Part shown: positions 31,583 to 40,033 of the stretch, in pieces
How the letters are laid out: every line of letters begins with the position of its first letter
Position numbering within the stretch: position 1 is the stretch's first letter
Assembly (NCBI GenBank): GCA_018830885.1
Contig: JAHJRI010000269.1
Span: 1-50,226, forward strand
DNA from: a bacterium
GTDB lineage: Bacteria > SAR324 > XYD2-FULL-50-16
Length of the DNA stretch: 50,226 nucleotides
Reading direction: 5' to 3'
Position numbers and translations under genes: made by a program
Notes under the pieces: generated by a model
Told to the model about the DNA's origin: nothing
The model's input: the letters and a program-made list of their open reading frames with translations, nothing else
Databases searched by the model: none

Positions 31583-32269
31583 ATGGTACGCGTGAAGATC
31601 TGTTGTATCCATTCCATCGGGGAGGCCCTGCTGGCAGTGAGACTGGGAGCATCGGCAGTGGGACTGGTGTCCGAGATGCCGAGCGGGCCGGGTGTGATTC
31701 CCGAAACGGACATCACTGAGATTGCCATGGCGGTACCCCCGCCCATTGCCACTTTCCTGCTCACCAGCAAAACGGCGGCCGATGAGATCATTGCCCAGCA
31801 GATGCGCTGCCGGGTCAACACATTGCAGCTTTGTGACCGCGTCGATGCAGCCGTGCATGCAGAACTGCGGGCCTCCCTGCCGGGGATCTCGCTGGTCCAG
31901 GTCATCCATGTATCCGGAGAGGCATCCGTGGCGGAATCAGTGCTGGCCGCCAGGGGGGTTGATGCCCTTCTTCTCGATTCGGGCAATCAGTCCCTGCCGG
32001 TTAAGGAACTCGGCGGTACGGGCCGCACCCACGACTGGACCCTGAGCGCCCGTATCGTCAGGGAATCGCCGGTCCCTGTTTTCCTCGCCGGCGGGCTCAA
32101 TCCCGCGAACGTAGGGGAGGCCATTCGTGCCGTTCGTCCCTTCGGGGTTGACCTCTGCACCGGCGTGCGGACGGCCAATTCTCTGGACGAGCAGAAACTC
32201 TCCCGGTTTATGGCTGCGGTTGCTGCATCCGCCTCAAGTCACCCGCAGCGCATTGTTCCTGCTCGTTGA
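31583..32269 (+). CDS. trpF: Divergent phosphoribosylanthranilate isomerase homologue
   Basis: The 228-residue TIM-barrel protein matches TrpF at the two ends: VKICCIHS (catalytic Cys7) near the start, LLLDSGN (Asp132, the general acid) and DWTLSARIV, FLAGGLNPANVGEAI and a C-terminal LDEQKLSRFM. Two family positions differ: the usual KICG(I/L) reads KICC, and the QLHG motif reads QLCD, losing the His. The phosphate-binding VSSGVE loop reads LCTGVRT. The gene is outside any trp operon. It may be a TrpF with altered substrate or a paralogue. It follows the dehydrogenase by 34 bases. Confidence 0.75.
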   Translation: MVRVKICCIHSIGEALLAVRLGASAVGLVSEMPSGPGVIPETDITEIAMAVPPPIATFLLTSKTAADEIIAQQMRCRVNTLQLCDRVDAAVHAELRASLPGISLVQVIHVSGEASVAESVLAARGVDALLLDSGNQSLPVKELGGTGRTHDWTLSARIVRESPVPVFLAGGLNPANVGEAIRAVRPFGVDLCTGVRTANSLDEQKLSRFMAAVAASASSHPQRIVPAR

Positions 32270-32288
32270 AGACGGACAGTATGCTGGA

Positions 32289-32308
32289 CTTCAAGGTTGA
32301 CCTTGAAG
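32289..32308 (+). other. Perfect 8-bp stem-loop after the TrpF-like gene
   Basis: CTTCAAGG, loop TTGA, CCTTGAAG: a perfect hairpin 20 bases after the stop codon. There is no T-run afterwards, so termination is not assured; it could stabilise the 3' end. The rest of the 250-base gap to the GFA gene shows nothing. Confidence 0.4.
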
Positions 32309-32519
32309 GATGGTTGTGAATATAAAAAAATGGAAGAAACCCCGGCAGTGAGGCGGGACCTGAAAGCGCCGGGCCAATAGATACGCTGAAAGATTGAGTG
32401 GCAGCAGCGGTCCTGGTGCGTTAAGGACGGCGTTTAATCCCAAGACAGTTACTTCCCGGGGATCGACAGGTCATTGTCTGCGGGAAAGAGCGCCGGCGGT
32501 TTTATCAAGGAGAAAAACG

Positions 32520-32987
32520 ATGTTATTGAAGGGTTCATGTCATTGTGGTTCGGTCAAGTTTCAGGTTGAATCACCCCATCCCTATCCCTATAACCTGTGT
32601 TACTGCTCTGTGTGTCGCAAAACTGCAGGGGGCGGGGGTTACGCCATTAATCTGAGCGGCATCTTCAAAACATTGAAAATTGAAGGAAAAGAGCATATCT
32701 CGGTCTATCATGCCATCATCGATGGCACCCGGAGTCCGGGCGAACGTCATTTCTGCAGACACTGCGGAAGTGCCCTCTGGGTTTATGATTCAAGGTGGCC
32801 CAAACTGGTGCATCCCTTTGCCTCCGCTATCGACACCCGGTTACCCCTCCCACCGGAGAGGACCCATTTGATGCTGGACAGCAAAGCAAGCTGGGTGGTG
32901 GTTGATTCCGGACCCGATGACAAGTTCTTTCCCGGGTATCCGAACGAAAGCATCGCCCAGTGGCATGCAAGATTAAAGGTACCTTGA
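32520..32987 (+). CDS. GFA-family zinc protein with a repeat-derived C-terminus
   Basis: The 155-residue protein has GFA (glutathione-dependent formaldehyde-activating enzyme-like) zinc motifs: GSCHCGSVKF (Cys7, Cys9), LCYCSVCRK and FCRHCGSALW. The family is mostly uncharacterised. ATG 32520 has AAGGAG (32507-32512). The gene's last codons, reading LKVP then TGA, lie within the left inverted repeat of element E (32973-32989), so insertion of the repeat replaced the native C-terminus. The final stretch WHARL before it looks natural, so the truncation is probably small and the protein may still work. Confidence 0.85.
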   Translation: MLLKGSCHCGSVKFQVESPHPYPYNLCYCSVCRKTAGGGGYAINLSGIFKTLKIEGKEHISVYHAIIDGTRSPGERHFCRHCGSALWVYDSRWPKLVHPFASAIDTRLPLPPERTHLMLDSKASWVVVDSGPDDKFFPGYPNESIAQWHARLKVP

Positions 32988-33147
32988 TTCATTAAAATTC
33001 TCGAACTTACCACACCAAAGGGTTGATCTTTCAAGAAACGCACGAGACCATCCATGGAGCTCATGGAAGCCCTCCACGGCCTCCAAGGTTCTTGAAACAC
33101 CAACCCTTTGAATCTGACTGAGTTCCAGTTAATCAGGGTACCCTTAA
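32973..33147. repeat. Palindromic element family 1, copy E, overlapping a gene end
   Basis: Ends TTAAAGGTACCTTGATT (32973-32989) and AATCAGGGTACCCTTAA (33131-33147) match at 15 of 17 as inverted repeats. The centre has CTTTCAAGAAACGCACGAG, GGAAGCCCTCCACGGCCTCC and GGTTCTTGAAAC, closest to copy B. The left arm provides the stop codon of the GFA gene. Confidence 0.85.
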
Positions 33148-33253
33148 ACCGTTTGCTTTCAAAACAGGAATGCCCCGACTTTCGTTGCCACTTCGATTTG
33201 ATTTGAAAGAAGCGGCCTGATATAAACTATTCCCTTCAGACAAGGAGGAACCG

Positions 33254-33520
33254 ATGAAGCTGAACATAAAAGCATTTTCCCTGGCTTGTGGGATCATCTG
33301 GGGGTTAGGACTGTTCGTTCTTACCTGGTGGATTATCGCCTTTGAAGGATCCACTGGCGATCCAACCCTGATCGGGCATCTTTATCGGGGATACACCGTA
33401 TCCCCGATGGGCAGCCTGATTGGATTGTCATGGGGTTTTGTGGATGGGCTCGTCGGCGGTCTGGTTTTCGCCTGGCTCTATAACAGCCTTGCCGGGCGGT
33501 TTACAGTCAGCAGGACCTGA
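33254..33520 (+). CDS. Small membrane protein, two helices
   Basis: The 88-residue product has a helix at about 7-28 (CGIIWGLGLFVLTWWIIAF), a polar loop with TLIGHLYRGYTVSPMGSLIG, and a second glycine-rich helix (LSWGFVDGLVGGLVFAWLY). Proteins of this shape are often labelled holin-like in databases, but there is no phage context here and lysis function is not supported. An ideal ribosome site (AAGGAGG, 33242-33248) precedes ATG 33254. Confidence 0.75.
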   Translation: MKLNIKAFSLACGIIWGLGLFVLTWWIIAFEGSTGDPTLIGHLYRGYTVSPMGSLIGLSWGFVDGLVGGLVFAWLYNSLAGRFTVSRT

Positions 33521-33676
33521 CTGACTGCCAGCGTTGCTGATGCGGCGTCTGCACCAACCGGATGTACAGCGCAACCCTGGATTCCAAACAATAAATTTTT
33601 CAACCAACACGATGATGCCTGTTTCAGTAGACTGTGCATCGTATTTAATTGCCACCCGCATAAAGGGGAGCAGGTT

Positions 33677-34159
33677 TTGCCGGATATTGAAATTTATGAC
33701 GCCACAGTCGCCGATTCAGCCCTTATTCACCGCTTTATCAGGGAACTGGCGACTTACGAAAAAGCAGCCCATGAAGTGATTGCGTCCGTGTCGGATATTG
33801 AAAAATCGCTATTTGCGAAAAATTCAAAGACCCGGGCGGTTATCTGCCGGATCGATCATGAACCGGTCGGTTATGCTGTCTACTTTTTTAACTACTCAAC
33901 CTGGCTGGGGAAACACGGTCTTTATCTGGAAGACCTATACATTTCTCCGGACTACCGGAACGGGGGAGCGGGCAAGGCCATGCTCAAACACCTGGCCAGA
34001 ATTGCCCAATCCAGAAACTGCGGGCGGTTCGAGTGGAGTGTGCTTAACTGGAACGAACCGGCAATCCGTTTCTACCGGTCCATCGGCGCGAAACCCCAGG
34101 ACGAGTGGGTCGGCTATCGCCTGGAAGGGGAGGCGTTGGAAACGTTTGCCAACAGCTGA
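33677..34159 (+). CDS. GNAT acetyltransferase, SSAT (diamine N-acetyltransferase)-like
   Basis: The 160-residue protein matches the spermidine/spermine N1-acetyltransferase type: ALIHRFIRELATYEKA, GYAVYFFNYSTWLGKHGLYLEDLY split across the beta4 strand, the acetyl-CoA loop NGGAGKAMLKHL, and FEWSVLNWNEPAIRFYRS. It would acetylate diamines or related amines. The start is TTG 33677, with AAAGGGGAG (33662-33670) six bases upstream; there is no ATG in a sensible place before the conserved sequence. A MarR remnant follows directly. Confidence 0.85.
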   Translation: MPDIEIYDATVADSALIHRFIRELATYEKAAHEVIASVSDIEKSLFAKNSKTRAVICRIDHEPVGYAVYFFNYSTWLGKHGLYLEDLYISPDYRNGGAGKAMLKHLARIAQSRNCGRFEWSVLNWNEPAIRFYRSIGAKPQDEWVGYRLEGEALETFANS

Positions 34160-34163
34160 CACT

Positions 34164-34361
34164 GTGACCCGGGAAGACGCGGATAAACGCGTCAAGACGC
34201 TGGTTGTGACCGAATCGGGTCTGACAAGTATGGGGCAGGCATTTGAAAAGCTGGCCCCGGATTTTTTCCGGTTTTTTTCCGAATGGGCACCGGCGGATCT
34301 GGAACGTCTCCAGGCACTGCTGGAACGGATGAAGGTGCAGCTGGATGAAGCCAGAGATTAG
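34164..34361 (+). pseudogene. MarR-family regulator remnant (C-terminal part)
   Basis: Sixty-five in-frame residues read VTREDADKRVKTLVVTESG then a helical LTSMGQAFEKLAPDFFRFF and DLERLQALLERMK. This is the wing and dimerisation helices of a MarR regulator (R-x-x-D-x-D-x-R-x-K-x-x-x-x-T-x-x-G followed by long helices). The DNA-binding helices that should precede are missing: upstream, the frame runs through the acetyltransferase gene as noise. GTG 34164 lies four bases after that stop, so a short protein could be made, but it is best seen as a 5'-truncated gene. Confidence 0.6.
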
Positions 34362-34390
34362 CGTGATTGCTTATGGAACCAGGGAAAAAC

Positions 34391-35545
34391 ATGAAACGCA
34401 GAGGATTTATCAAAATAGTGGCCGCAGGCAGCTGCTTTGCATTTTACCCGGCCGTGTTTTCAGGCTGCACACCTTCAGCCACATCACAGAACCTCAAATC
34501 CCCGGCCACCCAGGAGACGGATATCAGGCTGAAACTCATTTCATATGGGATGCTGGCGCCGAATTCACATAATATTCAGCCCTGGCTGGTCAAACTGACC
34601 GGGGCGCATCAGTTCGATCTCTTTGTCGATCAAACCCGGCTGCTGCCTGAAACCGATCCACCCAGCCGGCAGATCCATATCAGTCAGGGAACATTTCTGG
34701 AAACCTTGAAAATCGCCGCTTCGGGTCTTGGTTACCGGGTCGAGGTGGAAACCTTTCCCCTGGGGCAGTATTCAAACATGACCATTGAAGACAAGCCGGT
34801 CGCATCCATTTACCTGACCCCCGATGCGGCCGTGCAACAGGATCCCCTGTTCCCGTACCTGCAGTCCCGGCAATCCAATAAACGGGTTTATGGGAACCGG
34901 AAGATCCCCCGGGAGGAACTGGCGCAGCTGCAGCAAAACTCCCAGGAGAACGGACTGGCAACAATTTTTTCAGACTCTCCCCGTGTTGTCGAAGGGCTGG
35001 GCAGCATGCTGGGAAAGGCGATGGACATCGAAACCGCAGGTCCGGATCGCCACCGGGAAACCGTTGATATTTTCAGGTTCAGTGAAGCAGAGGCCCTGGA
35101 GAAACGGGACGGTTTTACGCTTGGCAATAACGGTGTCACCGGGTTGATGCGTTTCCTGGTGGAGACATTCTTTCTGGGTACGCGGGAAAAGGCCTATGCC
35201 ACCGATTCGGCCTTTGCCACCGAAGGTGTCAAAATGGCTTACAAACAGGCCGCGTCGGCATCGGCCTATGGGTGGATTATCTCAAAAAGCAATACCCGCT
35301 TGAGTCAGGTCCGCTCGGGGGAACTCTATACCCGGATAAATCTGTTGACAGCCAGCCTGGGAATCAGTCAGCATCCCATGAGTCAGGTACTGGAAGAATA
35401 TGAGGATATGAAAGAGCTGCAGCGGGAGTGTCTGATCCTGCTGCGAATTCCGGCCGGAAGCACCGTGCAGATGCTCTTCAGGCTGGGATACGCGGATCCG
35501 GTACCACACACCAGGCGCCGGTTCGCCAAAGAGGTGATTGCCTGA
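34391..35545 (+). CDS. Tat-exported nitroreductase-fold lipoprotein, Acg-like
   Basis: ATG 34391 (AGGGAA upstream) gives a twin-arginine signal (MKRRGFIKIVAAGSCFAFYP) ending in a lipobox-like VFSGC, so the 384-residue protein is probably exported folded and lipid-anchored. The mature domain shows the Acg/nitroreductase pattern: YGMLAPNSHNIQPWLV (flavin-phosphate site), DQTRLLPETDPPSRQ, RQSNKRVYG (Arg/Asn cluster) and the terminal FRLGYADPVPHTRRR. Acg-family proteins bind FMN and lack one ordinary nitroreductase segment. Function is unknown. It is 30 bases after the MarR remnant. Confidence 0.83.
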   Translation: MKRRGFIKIVAAGSCFAFYPAVFSGCTPSATSQNLKSPATQETDIRLKLISYGMLAPNSHNIQPWLVKLTGAHQFDLFVDQTRLLPETDPPSRQIHISQGTFLETLKIAASGLGYRVEVETFPLGQYSNMTIEDKPVASIYLTPDAAVQQDPLFPYLQSRQSNKRVYGNRKIPREELAQLQQNSQENGLATIFSDSPRVVEGLGSMLGKAMDIETAGPDRHRETVDIFRFSEAEALEKRDGFTLGNNGVTGLMRFLVETFFLGTREKAYATDSAFATEGVKMAYKQAASASAYGWIISKSNTRLSQVRSGELYTRINLLTASLGISQHPMSQVLEEYEDMKELQRECLILLRIPAGSTVQMLFRLGYADPVPHTRRRFAKEVIA

Positions 35546-35568
35546 GCTGAACTATAATGGGGGGAGGT

Positions 35569-36636
35569 ATGAATCTGGACGATCTTGGTTTCGACAGCTG
35601 GTTTCAGGAACGGCTTGATCACAGCAGGCTGGATGATTTCAATCTGGCCAGGGTTATCGCCGTGGACAAGAACAGTTATGTCATCAACAGCGGAGTGCAC
35701 GACGTGCCTGCAGAACTGACCGGCAGGCTTATCTACACGGCGGATTCTCCCCTGGACTTTCCGACCGTCGGCGACTGGGTTTATGCGCAGGTTTTCGATG
35801 ATGATTCACTTGGGATAATTCATGCATTAGTACCCAGAAGATCCATTTTGACCAGAAAAACCCCGGGGAAAAAGATTGCGTTTCAACTCATCGCTGCAAA
35901 TATTGATACCGCCCTGATCATGCAATCACTGGATGGCAACGATAACCCCAGGAGGCTGGAGCGATATCTGGTCATGGCCAGAGAGGGCAATATTGAGCCG
36001 GTTGTTCTGCTGAGCAAAAGCGACCTGCTGTCACCAGCCGAACTGGAAACAAAAGTGGCTGAATGTGTCAGGATTACCCCCCATACCGCTGTCATCCCAT
36101 TCAGCAATACAGATCGGTCTGGAATCGACAGGGTGACCGATCTGCTCATGCCCGGAAAAACATGCTGCCTGCTCGGGTCATCCGGCGTTGGAAAGACGAC
36201 GCTTTTAAACAGCCTTCTGAATGATGCGGTTTTCAAAACCCAGACCGTCCGGGAAAAAGACCATAAGGGAAGACATACCACGACCCGGCGGCAGTTGATT
36301 CATTTGGAGAACGGGGCCATGGTCATCGATACCCCGGGTATGCGCGAATTGGGAAACATCAGCGTGGCCCACGGTCTGAATGAGGTGTTTGAGGACATTA
36401 CGGCACTGGCTGATCAATGTCGCTTCAGCGATTGTTCCCACACCCGGGAGGATGGCTGTGCCGTAACAGCTGCGATACGCGAGGGAACCCTTTCAGCCGA
36501 ACGGTTTCAGAACTATGTCAAAATGAAACGGGAGTCCTCCTTCAATGAGATGTCCTACTTGGAAAAACGACGGAAAGACAAGGATTTTGGGAAAATGGTG
36601 AAATCTGTATTGAAACAACGGGGCCAGAAACGATAA
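35569..36636 (+). CDS. rsgA: Ribosome small-subunit-dependent GTPase A
   Basis: The 355-residue protein is a circularly permuted GTPase that helps mature 30S subunits. In order: OB-fold N-domain, LSKSDLL (G4 position), the P-loop GSSGVGKTTLLNS (from about 203), KGRHTTTRR (switch), DTPGMREL (G3), and a zinc domain CRFSDCSHTREDGC (from about 284). ATG 35569 gives MNLDDLGFDSWF, typical of the family, with a G-rich stretch (35559-35567) before it; ATG 35557 is also possible and would add four residues. RsgA is normally about 300-350 residues. Confidence 0.95.
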   Translation: MNLDDLGFDSWFQERLDHSRLDDFNLARVIAVDKNSYVINSGVHDVPAELTGRLIYTADSPLDFPTVGDWVYAQVFDDDSLGIIHALVPRRSILTRKTPGKKIAFQLIAANIDTALIMQSLDGNDNPRRLERYLVMAREGNIEPVVLLSKSDLLSPAELETKVAECVRITPHTAVIPFSNTDRSGIDRVTDLLMPGKTCCLLGSSGVGKTTLLNSLLNDAVFKTQTVREKDHKGRHTTTRRQLIHLENGAMVIDTPGMRELGNISVAHGLNEVFEDITALADQCRFSDCSHTREDGCAVTAAIREGTLSAERFQNYVKMKRESSFNEMSYLEKRRKDKDFGKMVKSVLKQRGQKR

Positions 36637-36788
36637 CATGGTCCTTAGATGAAGCCCGATCAGAAGCATCAACAGGTGGGCCGCTTTCTGATGGCCTGCC
36701 CGGGGACAGCGGAAACGGATCCCTTTGACACAGATAGAAGCCGCAGGGGACTGTCCAAACCGGATTTTTTTTTCAACGGGAGTATCAA

Positions 36789-37442
36789 ATGAGATCATGG
36801 ATAAGTCAATTCTGGAGGGAAAACAGGACTCTTTTTATTTTCGTGTTACTGATGGTGTGTTTCAGAAGCGCGCTGGCCGACTGGAATACGGTTCCCACAG
36901 GATCCATGAATCCCACGATCATTGCAGGCGACCGGGTCTGGGTAAACAAACTGGCCTATGACATCAGAATCCCGTTTACCGGCGTATCCCTCAAGCGATT
37001 ATCCAACCCGGTGCGGGGGGATATCGTCACCTTTGATTCCAAGGCCGCCGACCTGACACTGATCAAACGGGTGATCGGCCTGCCGGGTGATACGGTGGAA
37101 ATGAACCGGAACCGGCTGACGGTTAACGGCAGACCGGCAGGATACCGGGTTATCGGGAAAAAAGGGAACAAACTGCTGGTTGAAGAGAATCTGGACGGCC
37201 GGACGCATATGATCATCATCTCACAACAACCGACCTTTTTCAGCAGTTTTGCCCCTGTCACGGTGCCTGCAGACAAGTATCTGGTGTTAGGTGACAACAG
37301 GGACAACAGCGCTGATTCACGGGTTCACGGGTTTATCCCCCGGGACGAAATCAGGGGTCGGTCCCGTCAGGTCATTCTGTCACTGGACTATGATCATTTC
37401 TATTTTCCCCGTACGACACGATTTTTTAAACAACTGATCTAA
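36789..37442 (+). CDS. lepB: Signal peptidase I
   Basis: The 217-residue inner-membrane protein cleaves signal peptides. It has one N-terminal helix (14-30), the catalytic Ser39 in PTGSMNPT, the general-base Lys93 in TLIKRVIGLPGD, and the GDNRDNSADSRVHG box. GDRVWVNK is also conserved. It has one helix rather than the two of E. coli LepB, as in many Gram-negative short forms. It lies 152 bases after rsgA. Confidence 0.93.
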   Translation: MRSWISQFWRENRTLFIFVLLMVCFRSALADWNTVPTGSMNPTIIAGDRVWVNKLAYDIRIPFTGVSLKRLSNPVRGDIVTFDSKAADLTLIKRVIGLPGDTVEMNRNRLTVNGRPAGYRVIGKKGNKLLVEENLDGRTHMIIISQQPTFFSSFAPVTVPADKYLVLGDNRDNSADSRVHGFIPRDEIRGRSRQVILSLDYDHFYFPRTTRFFKQLI

Positions 37443-37453
37443 GCGAAGAAGAT

Positions 37454-37621
37454 ATGGAAAATGCCATTCTTATCCTGGTCTCTTTGGTCAGTATTGCGAT
37501 CTGTCGCGCCATCGCCGAAAAGCGTGGGGCGAACACCCTGTTCTGGACGATCATGGGGGCCCTGTTCGGTCCCTTTGCCATCCCTTTTTCTTTTTTCTCA
37601 AAGCCGCAGCAGCGGTATTAA
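37454..37621 (+). CDS. Small membrane protein, 55 aa
   Basis: ATG 37454 lies 11 bases after lepB with GAAGAAG upstream. The product reads as a helix (AILILVSLVSIAICRAIA), an EKRGANTLFWTIMGALFG turn and a second helix ending IPFSFFSKP. The W-x-x-x-G-A-L-F-G-P pattern is common in small hypothetical membrane proteins of two helices. Its closeness to lepB suggests co-transcription. No function is known. Confidence 0.6.
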   Translation: MENAILILVSLVSIAICRAIAEKRGANTLFWTIMGALFGPFAIPFSFFSKPQQRY

Positions 37622-37765
37622 AACGAAGGGAATATCTATTGGAAATCGGACCATGGAAAACAGATCCATTCAGACCCCGGATCCGACACCGGGGTTACCG
37701 CTGTTAATGCCAGACACAGATGGATCCCCGTTTCACACAATCCCTATTAAGAACTGGATTCCCGT

Positions 37766-38410
37766 ATGATCAAGCGCTTAACCGAAAAGCAGCTGGCGGA
37801 AGGGGCCCACACCCTGGCTGAGAGGGACACCGATCTGGCCCGTCTTCTCAAGACCGATGGTGTGCCCCCCCTCTGGGCAAGAGAACCCGGGTTTTCAACC
37901 TTGATCCTCATTATCCTGGAACAGCAGGTCTCCCTGGCCTCCGCCAGGGCCACCTACCAGAGGCTCACAGATCAGCTGGTGCCTTTTACGCCCGGCCGGT
38001 TTCTGGAAGTGGGTCCGTCCCACCTGCGATCGCTGGGTATCACGCGACAGAAAGCCGGGTACTGTATCAATGTGGCTGAAGCCATACTTGAAGAGCGACT
38101 GAACCTGAAAGCCCTTTCCAGGATGGATGACGCCGCTGTCTTGGAAAAGCTGACCCGGATCAAGGGCATCGGGCCCTGGACAGCCAACATATACCTCCTG
38201 ATGGTCCTGCGCAGGCCGGATATCTGGCCTGCCGGGGATATCGCCCTGATGACAGCCGTCCAGGAGGTCAAAAAGCTGCCGGCACGACCCGCGTCTGAGA
38301 CACTGGCGGAAATTGCCGAAGGGTGGCGGCCTTTTCGGTCGGTTGCCGCAAGAATGCTGTGGCAGTATTACCTGTCTGTCAAGGCCCCGAAAACAGAAAA
38401 TACCTTCTAA
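37766..38410 (+). CDS. DNA-3-methyladenine glycosylase, AlkA-like (HhH-GPD)
   Basis: The 214-residue protein has the HhH-GPD core: ILEQQVSLASARATYQRL, the hairpin LTRIKGIGPWTANIYLL and the catalytic Asp158 in WPAGDIALMTAV. It excises alkylated purines from DNA by base excision repair. It lacks the N-terminal domain of E. coli AlkA (282 residues), matching the shorter class. There is no good ribosome site; its ATG overlaps the stop (ATGA) of a 38-codon ORF (37652-37768), so coupled translation is possible. Confidence 0.9.
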   Translation: MIKRLTEKQLAEGAHTLAERDTDLARLLKTDGVPPLWAREPGFSTLILIILEQQVSLASARATYQRLTDQLVPFTPGRFLEVGPSHLRSLGITRQKAGYCINVAEAILEERLNLKALSRMDDAAVLEKLTRIKGIGPWTANIYLLMVLRRPDIWPAGDIALMTAVQEVKKLPARPASETLAEIAEGWRPFRSVAARMLWQYYLSVKAPKTENTF

Positions 38411-38433
38411 TCCGCAGAAGACGGTGGCTTCCT

Positions 38434-39573
38434 TTAATACCCTTCAAGCCTGGCGATCACTTCGCACATGACCTCGTCAGCCCCGCCGCCAACCGAGGCA
38501 ACCCGTGCGTCACGGTAGTAGCGGGTGATGAGCATCTCGTTCATGAAACCCATCCCGCCGAACATCTGCATACAGCCGGACGCCACCTCCTGCATCAACC
38601 GGGCGGATTTCAGTTTTCCCATGGATATTTCACGGGTGGCGTCCAGACCATCCATTTTCATTTCTACGATTCGATGACAAAAGGCTTTCAGGCATTCTGC
38701 TTCCGTCAACCATTCCACCAGACGATGCTGCAGCACCTGGCGCTTGACCAGCGGTTTGCCAAACACCACACGCCCTTTGATATAGTCAACCGTCATATCG
38801 ATCATGTCCTTCACCACAATATAGCCCCAGGGAACGGCGGAGAATCGCTCGTGTTGAAACTGCTTCATCTGGTAGATAAACCCTTCGTTTTCCTCCCCGA
38901 TCAGGTTAACTGCCGGTATCCGCAGGTTGTCAAAAAACAGTTCGGCGGTGTCACTGCTGCGCATGCCGAGTTTATCCAGCTTTTTGCTGACCTGAAAACC
39001 GGGCAGATTCGTGGGAACAACAAAGAGGCTGTAGGAATGATACCCCGGTTTATCGCTGGTGCGCGCCAGCAGGGTCAGAAAATCCGCCTGGGTGCCGTTG
39101 GTGATGAAGGTTTTGGAACCGTTGATTACGTATTCGTCTCCCTCTCGCCTGGCGGTGGTGGCCAGGGCGGCAACGTCTGAGCCGGCTCCGGGTTCCGTCA
39201 CCGCGATCGAAGCCACCATATCCCCAGCAATGGCAGGCTTCAGGTAGGTCTCCCGGAGGGTTTCACTGCCGAACTCGGCTATGGCAGGTGTTGCCATGTG
39301 GGTTTGAACCGAGATGGCGATGGAGACCCCGAACCCCTGGATGTGGCCGATCTCTTCCAGAAAGATCAAGTCATACCAGTAGTCCAGCCCCTGTCCCCCA
39401 TATTGTGTGTCAAACCGAATCCCCAGAAACCCGAGGTCCCCCATTTTTTTAAACAACTGGTGCAGCGGCGCTTTCCCTTGCTCCTCCCAGGTATCCATGT
39501 TGGGATTAATCTCCTTTTTGACAAAATCGCGGATCGATTTGCGGACCAGTTCGTGGTCCCTGGTAAATTTCAT
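38434..39573 (-). CDS. Acyl-CoA dehydrogenase
   Basis: The 379-residue FAD enzyme follows the family pattern: FLGIRFDTQYGGQG, FLEEIGHIQGF, VTEPGAGSDVAAL (FAD/substrate segment), YVINGSKTFITNGTQAD, GMRSSDTAELFFDNLRIP and the C-terminal GGMGFMNE/YRDARVASVGGGADEVM. At the site where short-chain enzymes carry the catalytic Glu (YEGT-E), this one reads VGGG, so the base must come from elsewhere, as in the long-chain/isovaleryl group. The start is ATG 39573 with GGAG upstream; the frame is open 45 codons further but that part is not conserved. It converges on the glycosylase gene, 23 bases apart. Confidence 0.92.
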   Translation of the reverse strand: MKFTRDHELVRKSIRDFVKKEINPNMDTWEEQGKAPLHQLFKKMGDLGFLGIRFDTQYGGQGLDYWYDLIFLEEIGHIQGFGVSIAISVQTHMATPAIAEFGSETLRETYLKPAIAGDMVASIAVTEPGAGSDVAALATTARREGDEYVINGSKTFITNGTQADFLTLLARTSDKPGYHSYSLFVVPTNLPGFQVSKKLDKLGMRSSDTAELFFDNLRIPAVNLIGEENEGFIYQMKQFQHERFSAVPWGYIVVKDMIDMTVDYIKGRVVFGKPLVKRQVLQHRLVEWLTEAECLKAFCHRIVEMKMDGLDATREISMGKLKSARLMQEVASGCMQMFGGMGFMNEMLITRYYRDARVASVGGGADEVMCEVIARLEGY

Positions 39574-39833
39574 CGTTGTTCTCCGTTGCTGGTTGGGTTG
39601 TTTTGAATGATTGATACAGGTAGACCCAAAATATTCTTTTCCCGGACAGTTTCCAACAGGTATCATAACCATCCGGTTCGATGCAATCCCCCGGGACTTT
39701 TTGATCATCCACGCAGGTCACTTCCACAGCACAGCCATGGGGTTCCTTAAAAATCGCCTTTTTTCAGGGGTTTTGAATTGCGATATCCCTGGCTGACGGG
39801 TTAAGGTGAACTTTCTATTCAGGTTCCGCTTTA

Positions 39834-39921
39834 GAGGCTAAGACCTGCATGTCATTGACCGCATTCTTGACGATCTTCGCTGCACGTCTTGTGAATTCAA
39901 TCAGACACAGGTCTCAGCCTC
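39834..39921. repeat. Palindromic repeat family 2, copy 2 (88 bp)
   Basis: GAGGCTAAGACCTGCATGTC pairs with GACACAGGTCTCAGCCTC at the ends, and an inner TGCACG/CGTGCA-type pairing lies near the middle. It is the reverse complement of the copy at 22738 with about 80 percent identity and no gaps. It fills the gap 39574-40033 between the divergently transcribed acyl-CoA dehydrogenase and thioesterase genes, where nothing else was seen. Confidence 0.75.
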
Positions 39922-40033
39922 TGCTCAGAAAAAGTGCTGAATAATGATATCGTGAATTAAAACAGTGGTGATTTTCCTGGGGCAACCCGGGCAATACTAT
40001 CAATATCAACCAGTTTCAACAGAGGAAGAGCGT

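Noticed and set aside
33254..33520. Holin function for the 88-residue membrane protein
   Set aside because: No endolysin, phage or toxin gene is nearby; two helices alone do not support lysis.
37652..37768. A 38-codon ORF just before the AlkA-like gene
   Set aside because: It has no ribosome site and a Pro-rich sequence without a helix or motif; only its ATGA overlap with the next gene speaks for it.
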